Shown here: positions 8,383 through 17,840 of the stretch, piece by piece
How the letters are laid out: each line of letters opens with the position of its first letter
Numbering within the stretch: the first letter of the stretch is position 1
Source of the DNA: Herbaspirillum sp. LeCh32-8
GTDB lineage: Bacteria > Pseudomonadota > Gammaproteobacteria > Burkholderiales > Burkholderiaceae_D
Assembly (NCBI RefSeq): GCF_017814915.1
Contig: NZ_JAGIPZ010000009.1
Coordinates: 154,321 to 218,320, forward strand
DNA length: 64,000 nucleotides
Direction of reading: 5' to 3'
Notes under the pieces: model-generated
Databases searched by the model: none
What the model was told of the DNA's origin: nothing
What the model saw: only the letters and a program-made list of their open reading frames with translations
Made by a program: the position numbers and the translations under genes

Positions 8383-9054
8383 GGCGGCCGTTTTGCGCGC
8401 CGGTGTCTTCCTGGGTTCGGCCGCAGCAACATCGGCAGCGGCCGGCACGGCGATCGAGGCCTTGAGGAACCACGACAGCACCGACTCGGCGGTCTTGCCG
8501 TCCACCATGTCGGGCGCGCAGCGGTGCGAGAAGCTCACCCCTTCGCACAGCGCCATCAGGCCGATGGCGATCTCGCGCGGCGGCGCGGCGGGCGCGGTGT
8601 TGGTCAGTTTGGAGAACATCTCGACGAACTCGGCGATCTGGCGATAGCGCTCCTCCAGATAACGGTTGAGCTCTGTGCGGAATTTCTCGTCGCGCAAGGC
8701 GACGATGCGCGCCTCCATCCACAACAGGCTGCACTTGTCGCCCTGGTACAAATGGGAATAGTGGCGCGCCACTTCTTCCTGCAATGCGACAGGATCGACC
8801 GCCGGGCCGCTCAGCATGCGGTGAAATTCCTGGTCGATGCCCTCGCCTTCGCGGCGCAGCAGTTCGAAGAAGAGCTGGGTCTTGTCGTCGAAGTTGGAAT
8901 AGAACGCGCCGCGCGAATAGCCGGCGGCGGCGCTGATGTCTTCCACGCTGGCGAGCGGGAATCCTTTTTCCATGAATACGGTGTGGGCCGCGTCCAGCAG
9001 GCGTTCCCTGGTCTGCTCCCGGCTTTGCTCGCGGCTGAGTCGTTGGCGTGTCAT
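8371..9054 (-). CDS. TetR/AcrR-family transcriptional regulator of the adjacent RND pump
   Basis: The 227-residue protein has an N-terminal TetR helix-turn-helix (about residues 15-60, VEDISAAAGYSRGAFYSNF) and a variable C-terminal ligand domain ending in a Lys/Ala-rich tail (KTAAKKK). It is divergent from a complete RND efflux operon, the standard arrangement of a local repressor. The start at 9054 (MTRQRLSREQ) is preferred; an alternative ATG at 9075 adds seven residues and would put the start codon inside one operator copy. Neither start has a clear ribosome-binding site. It probably represses the pump and itself and is released by a drug or metabolite. Confidence 0.9.
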   Translation of the reverse strand: MTRQRLSREQSREQTRERLLDAAHTVFMEKGFPLASVEDISAAAGYSRGAFYSNFDDKTQLFFELLRREGEGIDQEFHRMLSGPAVDPVALQEEVARHYSHLYQGDKCSLLWMEARIVALRDEKFRTELNRYLEERYRQIAEFVEMFSKLTNTAPAAPPREIAIGLMALCEGVSFSHRCAPDMVDGKTAESVLSWFLKASIAVPAAADVAAAEPRKTPARKTAAKKK

Positions 9055-9074
9055 GGGTCGAATTTTATCACCCA

Positions 9075-9087
9075 TGAATTCAAATAC
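9075..9087. promoter_or_regulatory. Operator candidate, copy 1 (TGAATTCAAATAC)
   Basis: This 13-base site recurs 24 bases further on with one change. It lies directly in front of the TetR gene, so binding would also affect the regulator's own expression. Confidence 0.5.
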
Positions 9088-9091
9088 AAGG

Positions 9092-9121
9092 TTGCATCTG
9101 AATTCATATACGTATTAGAAT
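9092..9121 (+). promoter_or_regulatory. Promoter of the RND efflux operon
   Basis: A -35-like TTGCAT (9092-9097) and a -10-like TAGAAT (9116-9121) are separated by 18 bases. The second operator copy fills most of the spacer, as expected for a repressible promoter. The efflux operon start codon is 80 bases downstream. Confidence 0.5.
9099..9111. promoter_or_regulatory. Operator candidate, copy 2 (TGAATTCATATAC)
   Basis: Second copy of the TGAATTCAWATAC site. The palindromic TGAATTCA core sits between the predicted -35 and -10 of the pump promoter. Confidence 0.5.
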
Positions 9122-9201
9122 CCGAACAAATTCGAAGCAATTGCCATCGGGATTCGGAGCGCACGGCGGTCCGGACATCCACCTTCCATGAAAGGAACGT
9201 C

Positions 9202-10359
9202 GTGAAGCCAGCCCCCGCCCCTGCCCTATCTTCCCGTCCAAGCAGTCCACCCGGCACGCCGCGCCTGGCGCCGGTGCTGTTGTCGCTATCCCTGGCGTTC
9301 ACGCTGGCGGCCTGCAGCAAGCCCGCACCGGTGGCCGAAGCGCCGCGAGAAGTCGTGGTGCTGCAGGCGCAGCAGCGCAACGGCGCGCAAGCGCTGCATC
9401 TGCCGGCAGAGGTGCAGTCGCGCTTTGTGACCGCGATGTCCTTCCGCGTGGCCGGCCAGTTGATCGAGCGTCGCGTCCACCTCGGCGATGCGGTGCGCAA
9501 GGGCCAACTGGTGGCGCGCTTGGATCCGGCCGACGCCGAACACAATGCCGCCAGCGCGCGCGCCGAGCTGGAATCCGCACGCCAGCACCTGGACGCGGCA
9601 CAAAAGCAATTCAAGCGCGACACCGAACAGGCGCGCGAAAACCTGATCAGCGCCCAGCAGCTGGAGCAAAGCCAGGACGCGCATGCCGCCGCCCAGGCCC
9701 AGTTCCAGGCGGCGCAAGCGCGTGCGGCGGTAGCCGGCAACCAGCGCGGCTACACCTCGCTGCTGGCGGAGCATGACGGCGTGATCAGCGCCGAGCAGGC
9801 CAATACCGGCGACGTGCTGTCGGCCGGCCAGCCGGTGTTCTCGCTGGCCTGGTCGGGCGCAGTGGACGTGGTCACCGACGTGGCCGACAGCCAGGTCGCG
9901 CGCATCCGCCCGGGCGCCACGGCGACCGTGACGCTGCCCGCCCTGCCGGGAAAAAGCTTCACCGGCCGCGTGCGCGAAGTTAGCCCGGCAGCTGATCCGC
10001 AAAGCCGCACCTATCGCGTCAAGGTCACGCTGGAGCAGCCGGATGCCTCGCTGCGCCTGGGCATGACCGGCGAGGTGGTGATCACGCCGGCGGCCTCGAC
10101 CGCTGCTGATGCCGTCATGCTGCTGCCCGCCACCGCGCTGTTCCACCAGGGCGACAAGCCGGCGCTGTGGATCGTCGGCGGCGACGGCAAGCTGACGCTG
10201 CGTCCGGTGACCGTGTCCGCCTACGGCGAACGCAGCATCTCGGTGACGCAGGGCGTCTCCGCTGACGACAAGGTGGTGGTGCAAGGCGTGCATACGCTGA
10301 CCGCCGGCGAGAAGGTCAAGGCCATCGCGCCGCTGCATGCCGAGGACTTCGCACTATGA
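9202..10359 (+). CDS. RND efflux pump periplasmic adaptor (membrane fusion protein)
   Basis: The 385-residue product is an HlyD/AcrA-type adaptor linking the inner-membrane pump to the outer-membrane channel. A lipoprotein signal peptide ends in the lipobox LAAC (about residue 30). A biotinyl-lipoyl-like domain, an alpha-helical hairpin rich in Ala and Gln (about residues 115-180) and a beta-barrel domain follow. The start is GTG at 9202 with AAAGGAA about 6 bases upstream; the frame is open far upstream, but that part overlaps the divergent regulator and its promoter. It overlaps the next gene by 4 bases (ATGA). Confidence 0.92.
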   Translation: MKPAPAPALSSRPSSPPGTPRLAPVLLSLSLAFTLAACSKPAPVAEAPREVVVLQAQQRNGAQALHLPAEVQSRFVTAMSFRVAGQLIERRVHLGDAVRKGQLVARLDPADAEHNAASARAELESARQHLDAAQKQFKRDTEQARENLISAQQLEQSQDAHAAAQAQFQAAQARAAVAGNQRGYTSLLAEHDGVISAEQANTGDVLSAGQPVFSLAWSGAVDVVTDVADSQVARIRPGATATVTLPALPGKSFTGRVREVSPAADPQSRTYRVKVTLEQPDASLRLGMTGEVVITPAASTAADAVMLLPATALFHQGDKPALWIVGGDGKLTLRPVTVSAYGERSISVTQGVSADDKVVVQGVHTLTAGEKVKAIAPLHAEDFAL

Positions 10360-13300
10360 GCGCGCCTGGCCGTTTCAACCTCTCCTCCTGGACGCTGCAG
10401 CACCAGGCGCTGGTGACCTTCATCCTGGCGCTGGTGACGCTCTTGGGCATGGGCTCCTACAACCGGCTTTCGCAGTCGGAAGATCCGCCCTTCACCTTCA
10501 AGGTCATGGTGATCCAGACCGACTGGCCGGGCGCCACCGCGCGCCAGGTGCAGGAACAGATCACTGATCGCATCGCGCGCAAGCTGCAGGAGACGCCCGA
10601 CGTCGACTTCCTGCGCAGCTACTCGCGCCCGGGCCAGTCGCAGCTGTTCTTCACGATCAAGGACACGGCGCCGGCGGCGCAGGTACCAAAGACCTGGTAC
10701 CAGGTGCGCAAGAAAGTCGGCGATATCGCGGCCACCTTGCCGCAAGGCGTGCGCGGCCCCTACTTCAACGATGAGTTCGGCGACGTCTACACCAACATCT
10801 ACGCGCTGGAAGGCGACGGCTTTTCGCCGGCGCAACTGCGCGACTATGCCGACCAGCTGCGCGGCGAGCTGCTGCGCGTATCTGGCGTGGGCAAGATCGA
10901 TTACTTCGGCGACCGCGACCAGCACATCTACATCGACATCGGCAATGCGCAGATGACGCGCCTGGGCATCAGCCCGCAGCAGTTGGCCGACGCCATCGGC
11001 GGCCAGAACGCCATCGTCCCCGGCGGGCTGGTGACCACCGGCGACGACCGCGTCTACGTGCGTCCCAGCGGCCAGTTCGAGGACTTGCGGGCGATCGAGA
11101 ACAAGATCATCCACATCAACAACCGCAACTTCCGCCTGGGCGATATCGCCACCGTGCGGCGCGGCTATGACGAGCCGCAGCAGCAGGAGATGCGCTCCAA
11201 CGGCAAGCCGGTGCTGGGCATCGGGGTGACCATGCAGCCCGGCGGCGACGTCATCCGCCTGGGCCACGCGCTGGACGCGCGCACCGATGAACTGCGCAAG
11301 CGCCTGCCCGCCGGGCTGACGTTGACGCCGGTGTCCAGCATGCCGCACGCGGTGGAAAAATCGGTGGACGACTTCCTGGAAGCGGTGGCCGAGGCGGTCG
11401 CCATCGTGCTGGTGGTGAGCCTGGTGTCGCTGGGCATTCGCACCGGGATGGTGGTGGTGATCTCGATCCCCATCGTGCTGGCGGTCACCGCGCTGTTCAT
11501 GTACATGTTCGACATCGGCCTGCACAAGGTCTCGCTGGGCACGCTGGTGCTGGCGCTGGGCCTGCTGGTGGATGACGCGATCATTGCGGTGGAGATGATG
11601 GCGGTGAAGCTGGAGCAAGGCTGGAACCGCCGCCGCGCCGCCGCCTTCGCCTACACCAGCACCGCCTTCCCTATGCTGACCGGCACGCTGGTGACAGTGT
11701 CGGGCTTCCTGCCGATCGCGCTGGCTAAGTCGGGCACGGGCGAATATACGCGCTCTATCTTCGAGGTATCGGCGATCGCGCTGCTGCTGTCCTGGCTGGC
11801 GGCGGTGGTGCTGATTCCGCTGCTGGGCTACCACATGCTCAAGGAAAAACCGGATGCGCTGACCGACGAACAGATCGCCGCCAACCCGCACGCCGGGCAC
11901 GACGAGGAAGACCACGACCATCCGATCTACCAGACCAAAATCTACACCCGCCTGCGCAAGATGGTGGCGTGGTGCGTGGCCTACCGCGGCCGCGTGGTGC
12001 TGGCCACCGCCCTGCTGTTCTTCGGTTCGCTGGCGGCGTTCGGCCTGGTGCCGCAACAGTTCTTCCCCAGCTCGGATCGTCCCGAACTGCTGATCGACCT
12101 GCGCCTGCCGGAGCGCGCCTCCTTCGAAGCCACGCAGCGCGAGGCGCAGCGCATGGAGGCGGTGCTGAAGGGTCGCGCCCAGATCGACCACGTGATCAGC
12201 TTCGTCGGCACCGGCGCGCCGCGCTTCTACCTGCCGCTGGACCAGCAACTGCCCAGCGCCAACTTTGCGCAGTTCGTGGTGACCGCCAAGTCGGTGGAAG
12301 ATCGCGAGGCCCTGGCCAAGGCCTTGGAAGAGCCTCTGCGCACCCAGTTCAGCGGACTGCGCACGCGCCTCACGCGCCTGGAGAACGGCCCGCCGGTCGG
12401 CTTCCCGGTGCAGTTCCGCGTCAGCGGCGAACAGATCCCCAAGGTGCGCGCCATCGCCGAACAGGTGGCCGCCGAGATCCGCAAGGAAAGCCGCGCCACC
12501 AACGTGCAGTTCGACTGGGATGAGCCGGCGCAGCGTTCGGTCTCCTTCGAGATCGACCAGAAGCGCGCCGGCGAGCTGGGTCTGTCTTCGCAGCAGATCT
12601 CCAACTTCCTGGCGATGCAATTGTCCGGCTATACGGTCACGCAGTACCGCGAACGCGACAAGCTGATCAGCGTCGACCTGCGCGCTCCGCGCAGCGAACG
12701 CGTCGATCCGTCGCGCTTGGCGACGCTGTCCATGCCCACCACCAACGGCCCGGTGCCGCTGGCTACGCTGGGCCACTTCCGCAACACGCTGGAGTACGGT
12801 GTGATCTGGGAGCGCGACCGCCAGCCCACCATCACAGTGTTGGCCGACGTGCGCACCGGCGTGCAAGGCATCGACGTCACCAACGCCGTCAACGAGAAAC
12901 TCAATGCCTTGCGCGCAGACCTGCCGGTGGGCTACCGCATCGACGTCGGCGGCCCGGTGGAAGAAAACGCCAAGGCGCAGTCGTCGATCTCGGCGCAAAT
13001 GCCGCTGATGGTGATTGCCGTGCTGCTGTTGCTGATGGTTCAGCTGCAAAGCTTCGGCCGCACCATGATGGTGGTGATGACCGCGCCGCTGGGCCTGATC
13101 GGCGTGGTGGGCGCACTGCTGCTGTTCCACCAGCCGTTCGGCTTTGTCGCGATGCTGGGCACCATCGCCATGCTGGGCATCATCATGCGCAACTCGGTGA
13201 TCCTGGTGGACCAGATCGAGCAGGACATCGCCGCCGGGCGCGGCCGCTTCGACGCCATCGTCGGCGCCACCGTGCGTCGCTTCCGCCCGATCACGCTGAC

Positions 13301-13505
13301 CGCAGCCGCCGCCGTGCTGGCGCTGATCCCGCTGTTGCGCAGCAACTTCTTCGGCCCGATGGCCACCGCCCTGATGGGCGGCATCACCATCGCCACCGTG
13401 CTGACCCTGTTCTACCTGCCGGCGCTGTATGCGTTGTGCTACCGGGTCAAGACCAATGAAACCCATCATGTGGCCGGCACTGCCGGCGCGCAAGGGAGCC
13501 ACTGA
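10356..13505 (+). CDS. RND efflux transporter, inner-membrane pump subunit (AcrB/HAE family)
   Basis: The 1049-residue protein has the AcrB layout: one N-terminal helix, a large periplasmic porter domain (about 35-330), helices 2-6, a second periplasmic domain (about 560-860) and helices 8-12. The proton-relay pair D406-D407 is present in GLLVDDAIIAVE. It uses the proton gradient to expel drugs, solvents or metabolites. Start overlaps the adaptor stop by 4 bases and the stop overlaps the next start by one base, giving a tight three-gene operon. Substrates cannot be predicted; the sequence resembles multidrug rather than CusA-type metal pumps because no Met-rich metal motif is evident. Confidence 0.95.
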   Translation: MSAPGRFNLSSWTLQHQALVTFILALVTLLGMGSYNRLSQSEDPPFTFKVMVIQTDWPGATARQVQEQITDRIARKLQETPDVDFLRSYSRPGQSQLFFTIKDTAPAAQVPKTWYQVRKKVGDIAATLPQGVRGPYFNDEFGDVYTNIYALEGDGFSPAQLRDYADQLRGELLRVSGVGKIDYFGDRDQHIYIDIGNAQMTRLGISPQQLADAIGGQNAIVPGGLVTTGDDRVYVRPSGQFEDLRAIENKIIHINNRNFRLGDIATVRRGYDEPQQQEMRSNGKPVLGIGVTMQPGGDVIRLGHALDARTDELRKRLPAGLTLTPVSSMPHAVEKSVDDFLEAVAEAVAIVLVVSLVSLGIRTGMVVVISIPIVLAVTALFMYMFDIGLHKVSLGTLVLALGLLVDDAIIAVEMMAVKLEQGWNRRRAAAFAYTSTAFPMLTGTLVTVSGFLPIALAKSGTGEYTRSIFEVSAIALLLSWLAAVVLIPLLGYHMLKEKPDALTDEQIAANPHAGHDEEDHDHPIYQTKIYTRLRKMVAWCVAYRGRVVLATALLFFGSLAAFGLVPQQFFPSSDRPELLIDLRLPERASFEATQREAQRMEAVLKGRAQIDHVISFVGTGAPRFYLPLDQQLPSANFAQFVVTAKSVEDREALAKALEEPLRTQFSGLRTRLTRLENGPPVGFPVQFRVSGEQIPKVRAIAEQVAAEIRKESRATNVQFDWDEPAQRSVSFEIDQKRAGELGLSSQQISNFLAMQLSGYTVTQYRERDKLISVDLRAPRSERVDPSRLATLSMPTTNGPVPLATLGHFRNTLEYGVIWERDRQPTITVLADVRTGVQGIDVTNAVNEKLNALRADLPVGYRIDVGGPVEENAKAQSSISAQMPLMVIAVLLLLMVQLQSFGRTMMVVMTAPLGLIGVVGALLLFHQPFGFVAMLGTIAMLGIIMRNSVILVDQIEQDIAAGRGRFDAIVGATVRRFRPITLTAAAAVLALIPLLRSNFFGPMATALMGGITIATVLTLFYLPALYALCYRVKTNETHHVAGTAGAQGSH

Positions 13506-14974
13506 TGCAGATGCATGAATCGCATGAATTGTTCAGGCCGCGCCGACTAGCCCTGCTGACAATGCTGGCCCTGTCGGGCTGCGCGCTGGGCCCCAGCGGC
13601 GACGCACCGGCCGTGCCGCAACCGGCCCACTACGCGGCAGAGGCTACGCCGCAAGACGTCGGCCCCGAAGGCGCCCGCCAGCATTTCGTGCTGGGCCAGC
13701 GCGCCGTACCGCAATGGTGGCAGGCCTATGGCTCGCCTGAACTGTCGGCCTGGGTGGATGAAGGTTTGAAGAGCAACCATTCGCTGGCCCAGGCCGAGCA
13801 CAGCCTGGCCGGCGCCAAGGAGCAGTTGCGCGGACAGATCAACGAGTCGCTGTGGCCCACCGTCGACGCCGTCGGCCAGGCCACGCGCCAGCGCGCGCTG
13901 GGGTTGCCGACCATGGGGCCGCCGACCAACCTGTACAACGTGTTCGCCGGCGAGATCAACGCCGGCTACACCTTCGACCTGTTCGGCGTGGAGCGCTATG
14001 CCAACTCGGCGCTGGCGGCCCAGGTCGATGCCCAGTCCTACCAGCTGGACGCGGCGCGTCGCACGCTGGCGGCCAACATCGTGATCAGCGCGATCAACTC
14101 GGCCTCGCTGCGGGCCCAGGTCGCGCACACCGAGCGCCTGGTGGCGCTGGCCGACACGGATGCGCAGGAACTGCAACGACGCGCGGCCTTCGGCGCCGTG
14201 AGCGACGACGACGTGCTGGCCGCCAAAGCCAACGCGCAATCCTTGCGCGCCAGCCTGCCCGGCCTGCAGGCGCAGTGGCAGGCCACCCGCCATGCGCTGG
14301 CGGTGCTGATGGGGCGCACGCCGGACATGGCGCCGACCGATCTCGACATCACCGCGCTGCGCCTGCCTGAGCGCGTGCCGATGTCGGTGCCTTCCGAGCT
14401 GTTGCGCCAGCGACCCGACATCCTGGCCGCCGATGCCGCGCTGAAGGTAGCGGCAGCGCAGGAAGCGCTGGCCACCGCCGAGATGTTCCCCAGCCTGTCG
14501 ATCAATGCATCGTTCGGGCAATCCGGCTTTACCTGGCCCAAGGCCACCGGGGCCGCGGGCGCGGTCTGGGGCATCGGCGCGTCGATCACGCAGCCGATCT
14601 TCCATGGCGGGGCCCTGCGCGCGCGACGCAAGGCGGCGCAGGAGGCCTATCTGGCCTCCGAGGACAATTATCGGCAAACGGTATTGAATGCGTTCCAGAA
14701 CGTGGCCGATACGCTGAGCGCGCTGACCCATGATGCCGACGCCTTGCAGGCCGCCGCGGCCGCACGCGGCCACAGCGAGCAGGGCTGGCGCAACGCGCAA
14801 AGGAAAACCGCCTTGGGCGCCCTGCCGCCGAGCGCGGCGCGCGCGGGCGAGCGGCAATACCTGAATGCGCGATTGGGCGAGATCCGCGCCACGGCCGCCC
14901 GCATGGCCAACACGGCGACGCTGTTCCAAGCCATGGGCGTGGGCATCGAGGCGCCGCGGACCGCGGCGCCCTGA
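13505..14974 (+). CDS. RND efflux outer-membrane channel lipoprotein (NodT/OprM family)
   Basis: This 489-residue protein has a signal peptide with lipobox LSGC (about residue 26), then two tandem outer-membrane efflux repeats; the conserved RQRPDI-like motif appears as LLRQRPDILAADAAL in the second half. It forms the TolC-like trimeric exit duct for the pump. The start ATG overlaps the pump stop (TGATG); a second ATG two codons later (13511) is possible. It is the last gene of the operon and is followed by a hairpin terminator. Confidence 0.93.
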   Translation: MQMHESHELFRPRRLALLTMLALSGCALGPSGDAPAVPQPAHYAAEATPQDVGPEGARQHFVLGQRAVPQWWQAYGSPELSAWVDEGLKSNHSLAQAEHSLAGAKEQLRGQINESLWPTVDAVGQATRQRALGLPTMGPPTNLYNVFAGEINAGYTFDLFGVERYANSALAAQVDAQSYQLDAARRTLAANIVISAINSASLRAQVAHTERLVALADTDAQELQRRAAFGAVSDDDVLAAKANAQSLRASLPGLQAQWQATRHALAVLMGRTPDMAPTDLDITALRLPERVPMSVPSELLRQRPDILAADAALKVAAAQEALATAEMFPSLSINASFGQSGFTWPKATGAAGAVWGIGASITQPIFHGGALRARRKAAQEAYLASEDNYRQTVLNAFQNVADTLSALTHDADALQAAAAARGHSEQGWRNAQRKTALGALPPSAARAGERQYLNARLGEIRATAARMANTATLFQAMGVGIEAPRTAAP

Positions 14975-15053
14975 GCGGCCCGCGTTCATTCCGGCCGGCG
15001 CCGCCTTGGCGGAACCGGCCGGGTCTCACGCCATGCGTTGCGCTACATGGTAA

Positions 15054-15101
15054 AACGGCGGGGAGCGATGCATGCAAGCACCGCTCCCCGCCGTTGTTAT
15101 T
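15054..15101 (+). terminator. Terminator of the RND efflux operon
   Basis: A 14-bp GC-rich stem (15054-15067 with 15082-15095) with a 14-base loop is followed by GTTATTT. The T-tract is short, but the stem is long and the site lies 80 bases after the operon's last stop. Confidence 0.7.
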
Positions 15102-15145
15102 TGACCGGGCTGCCTGAAGACGATATCAGGCGCCGGCATCGGGAC

Positions 15146-15712
15146 TCAAGGCTGCGCCGGCGGCGTCCATTGGCCGCTGACGATCTTCTCCAGCCAGAAC
15201 ACGCCGATCACCGTCTTGACGTCGGTGATCTGGCCGTTGCGCACCTGCTCCAGCAACTCCGCGAGCGGCGCCTTGTAGATATCGAGGAATTCGCCGTCGT
15301 CCAGCTTGCGCACGCCCTCTTTCAGGCCGCGCGCCACATACAGCAGCAGGCGCTCATCCGAATAGGCGATGGCGTTGTGGATGGTGCAGACGTATTGCCA
15401 GTCGGTGGCGGTGTAGCCGGTTTCTTCCTGCAATTCGCGCTTGGCGCAGGCCAGCGTATCTTCGCCCGGGTCGATCTTCCCCGCGGGGAACTCGATGAAC
15501 ACCCGGTCCAGCGGATAGCGGAACTGGCGCTCCATCAGCACGCTGCCGTCGTCGAACAGCGGCAGCACGGCCACCGCGCCGGGATGCTTGATGTATTCGC
15601 GCAGCGCTTCCTTGCCGTCGGGCAGGACGATGGTGTCTTGCTGTACTTTGAGGAAGTGGCCGTCGTAGACCTGGCGGCTGTCTTTCTGAGTCTCTTTCAG
15701 GTGTGCGTCCAT
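15146..15712 (-). CDS. nudF: Nudix hydrolase, ADP-ribose pyrophosphatase type
   Basis: The 188-residue protein has a perfect Nudix box at residues 78-100: G78, five residues, E84, seven residues, R92-E93-L94, E96-E97, G99. The flanking sequence (ERQFRYP before, GE.LD-type elements after) is like ADP-ribose pyrophosphatases, which split ADP-ribose to AMP and ribose 5-phosphate. It lies downstream of nuoN and DUF2818 on the same strand with a 130-base gap and may be read through from the nuo operon. The precise nucleotide substrate is inferred. Confidence 0.87.
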   Translation of the reverse strand: MDAHLKETQKDSRQVYDGHFLKVQQDTIVLPDGKEALREYIKHPGAVAVLPLFDDGSVLMERQFRYPLDRVFIEFPAGKIDPGEDTLACAKRELQEETGYTATDWQYVCTIHNAIAYSDERLLLYVARGLKEGVRKLDDGEFLDIYKAPLAELLEQVRNGQITDVKTVIGVFWLEKIVSGQWTPPAQP

Positions 15713-15842
15713 GGTGGGCTCTGGAAAGGAGTGGAGGGATCAGGCGCAACCGTTCCCTCGCGGGCCGAAAGAACAGTCGAAGGAAATGAAACCGGCGGCC
15801 GCTGATGCTAGCGAGCCGCCGCGTGCCGAGCCCGAGAGGCTA

Positions 15843-16157
15843 TCAGGCGTGTTTCTTGCGCAGGTAGCGCATCACATAGCCAGGATAGGCAAGCACCAGG
15901 AACAGACAGCCGGTGATTGCATAAAATTCCCAGGTCTGGGTAAAGACGTTGCCGATGCCGGCTTCGAGGAAATGGGCGACGATGCCCACGACAAAATACA
16001 GCGCCACCAATTCGATCAGGCGCACCCAGATCGGCTTGACCCAGGCGGTTTCCTTCCTGAGCGGCACCAGCGCAAACAGTTGCTGGTTGAAGAAAGGCAA
16101 ATTGGCCGCGAAGGCGGCCAAGATGATTACTACCCAGCTGAAGAGGGAAACGTTCAC
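15843..16157 (-). CDS. DUF2818 small inner-membrane protein, nuo-linked
   Basis: This 104-residue protein has three predicted membrane helices (about 5-25, 45-65, 75-95) and a basic C-terminus (RYLRKKHA). It matches the DUF2818 family, which is typically found just after nuoN in betaproteobacteria. The start is GTG at 16157 with a strong purine-rich ribosome-binding site (GGAGGGGAAC). The gap from the nuoN stop is only 12 bases, so it is part of the complex I operon. A role in assembly or stability of complex I is a guess from location; no function is established to my knowledge. Confidence 0.85.
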   Translation of the reverse strand: MNVSLFSWVVIILAAFAANLPFFNQQLFALVPLRKETAWVKPIWVRLIELVALYFVVGIVAHFLEAGIGNVFTQTWEFYAITGCLFLVLAYPGYVMRYLRKKHA

Positions 16158-16169
16158 GTTCCCCTCCCC

Positions 16170-17678
16170 TTATGCCACAACCTTGCTGAGGAAGGTCGCC
16201 AGCGTGGTGACGATGGCATTGGTGCAGGCGTCCATCAGGTGGCCCGGCCACAGGCCGATGGCCAGGGCGGCGATGCCGTTGAGGCTCAGCACGATGCGCA
16301 TGTCGGGCGTGGCTTCGATCTTGGCGTTGTCGACCGGATCATCGAAGTACATGACCTTGACCACGCGGATGTAGTAGAACGCGCCGATCAGCGAGAACAC
16401 TACGGCCAGCACGGCCAGCCAGATCTGGCCCGTACCCAGCACGGCTTGCAGCACCGACAGCTTGGCGTAGAAGCCGACCAGCGGCGGGATGCCTGCCAGC
16501 GAAAACATCAGGATCATCATCACGGCGGCGAACCACGGGCTACGCTGGTTCAGGCCCTTGAAGTCGTCGATGGTGTCGGCTTCGAAACCGGCGCGCGAGA
16601 GCAGGATGATGACGCCGAAGGAACCCAGCGTGGTGATCACGTAGGTCACCGCGTAGAACAGCGAGGAGCTGTAGGCGTTGACGGCCGAGAACAGGTTGCC
16701 GTCGACCACGCCGGACATCATGCCCAGCAGCATGAAGCCCATGTGCGAGATGGTCGAGTAGGCCAGCATGCGCTTGATGTTGCTTTGCGCGATGGCGGTG
16801 ACGTTACCCAGGATGATGGACAGCACGGCCAGTACCATCAGCATCTGCTGCCAGTCGACGGCCAGCGGCAGCATGCCTTCCACCAGCAGGCGGAACGTGA
16901 TGGCGAAGGTGGCCAGCTTCGGCGCCGCGCCCAGCAGCAGCGTGACGGGAGTCGGCGAGCCCTGGTAGACGTCAGGCACCCACATGTGGAAGGGCACGGT
17001 GCCCAGCTTGAAGGCCAGGCCGGCCACCACGAACACGATGCCGAACACCAGCACGGTGCGGTCGACAGTGCCCGAGACGATGGCACGGAACACTTCGTTG
17101 AGCTCCAGCGCGCCGCCGGTGGCGCCGTAGAGCATCGAGATGCCGTACAGCAGGAAGCCGGAAGCCAGCGCGCCCAGGATGAAGTACTTCATGCCCGCTT
17201 CGGTCGCGGCGGCGTTGTCGCGGCGCAGGGCAACCAGCGCGTACAGCGACAGCGACATCAGTTCCAGGCCCAGGTAGATGGACAGGAAGCTGTTGCCGGA
17301 GATCATGACCATCTGGCCCAGCAGCGCGAACAGCGCCAGGGCGTAGTATTCGCCGCCCAGCTGACCGCCGGTGATGCCGCGCACGCTGTTGTACTGACGG
17401 GAGTACACCAGGGTGACGCCGACGCCCAGGTAGGTGAAGAGCTTCAGCAGGTTCGACAGCGGATCCGACACGAACATGTTGTTGAAGGTGTAGACCGTCG
17501 CGCCGCCGTTGAGGTCGCCGAGGGTCAGCACCGCGCAGACCACCAGTGCCAACAAGGACAGCAGGTAGGTGATGACGCGCTTGCTCTCCGGCAGGAACAT
17601 ATCGATCAGCAGGATCGCGGAAGTCGCGATCAGCAGAAATATTTCCGGATAAACAGGGATCAGATTCATGTTGTTCAT
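16170..17678 (-). CDS. nuoN: NADH-quinone oxidoreductase subunit N
   Basis: This 502-residue, about 14-helix antiporter-like subunit is one of the three proton-pumping modules in the membrane arm of complex I. Mrp-type conserved elements are visible ([15 protein letters not shown] with the key Glu; [14 protein letters not shown]). Two start codons are possible, ATG at 17678 or at 17669 (MNLIPVYPE); the first is listed. Unlike most neighbours in the operon it is separated from nuoM by 162 bases with two hairpins. Confidence 0.96.
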   Translation of the reverse strand: MNNMNLIPVYPEIFLLIATSAILLIDMFLPESKRVITYLLSLLALVVCAVLTLGDLNGGATVYTFNNMFVSDPLSNLLKLFTYLGVGVTLVYSRQYNSVRGITGGQLGGEYYALALFALLGQMVMISGNSFLSIYLGLELMSLSLYALVALRRDNAAATEAGMKYFILGALASGFLLYGISMLYGATGGALELNEVFRAIVSGTVDRTVLVFGIVFVVAGLAFKLGTVPFHMWVPDVYQGSPTPVTLLLGAAPKLATFAITFRLLVEGMLPLAVDWQQMLMVLAVLSIILGNVTAIAQSNIKRMLAYSTISHMGFMLLGMMSGVVDGNLFSAVNAYSSSLFYAVTYVITTLGSFGVIILLSRAGFEADTIDDFKGLNQRSPWFAAVMMILMFSLAGIPPLVGFYAKLSVLQAVLGTGQIWLAVLAVVFSLIGAFYYIRVVKVMYFDDPVDNAKIEATPDMRIVLSLNGIAALAIGLWPGHLMDACTNAIVTTLATFLSKVVA

Positions 17679-17712
17679 TTAGTTACTACCGCTTGTGTTC
17701 GCCCGCTTGTGT

Positions 17713-17729
17713 CGCGACTTCCAGTCGCG
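17713..17729. other. Hairpin in the nuoM-nuoN gap (first)
   Basis: CGCGACT and AGTCGCG form a 7-bp stem with a 3-base loop. There is no T-tract, so it is more likely an RNA stability or processing element than a terminator. Confidence 0.4.
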
Positions 17730-17777
17730 CCGCCTGACCGGCAGTGCCACGCCGGCTCGTCTCGTTACTTGCTTACC

Positions 17778-17802
17778 GGCGGGGCCGTCCTGCCGCCCCG
17801 CC
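17778..17802. other. Hairpin in the nuoM-nuoN gap (second)
   Basis: GGCGGGG (17778-17784) pairs with CCCCGCC (17796-17802) around an 11-base loop, about 40 bases after the nuoM stop on the minus-strand transcript. No T-tract follows. Confidence 0.4.
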
Positions 17803-17840
17803 CTGTTCAGTCTTTACTGCTTGCCCAGCTCAACTCAAGT

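Noticed and set aside
8362..9201. Upstream in-frame extension of the RND adaptor gene
   Set aside because: The extension is antisense to the TetR gene and covers its promoter; the lipoprotein signal and ribosome-binding site place the start at 9202.
10221..13502. 1093-codon open frame on the minus strand
   Set aside because: Antisense to the RND pump gene; composition (His, Gln, Arg runs) is that of a shadow frame.
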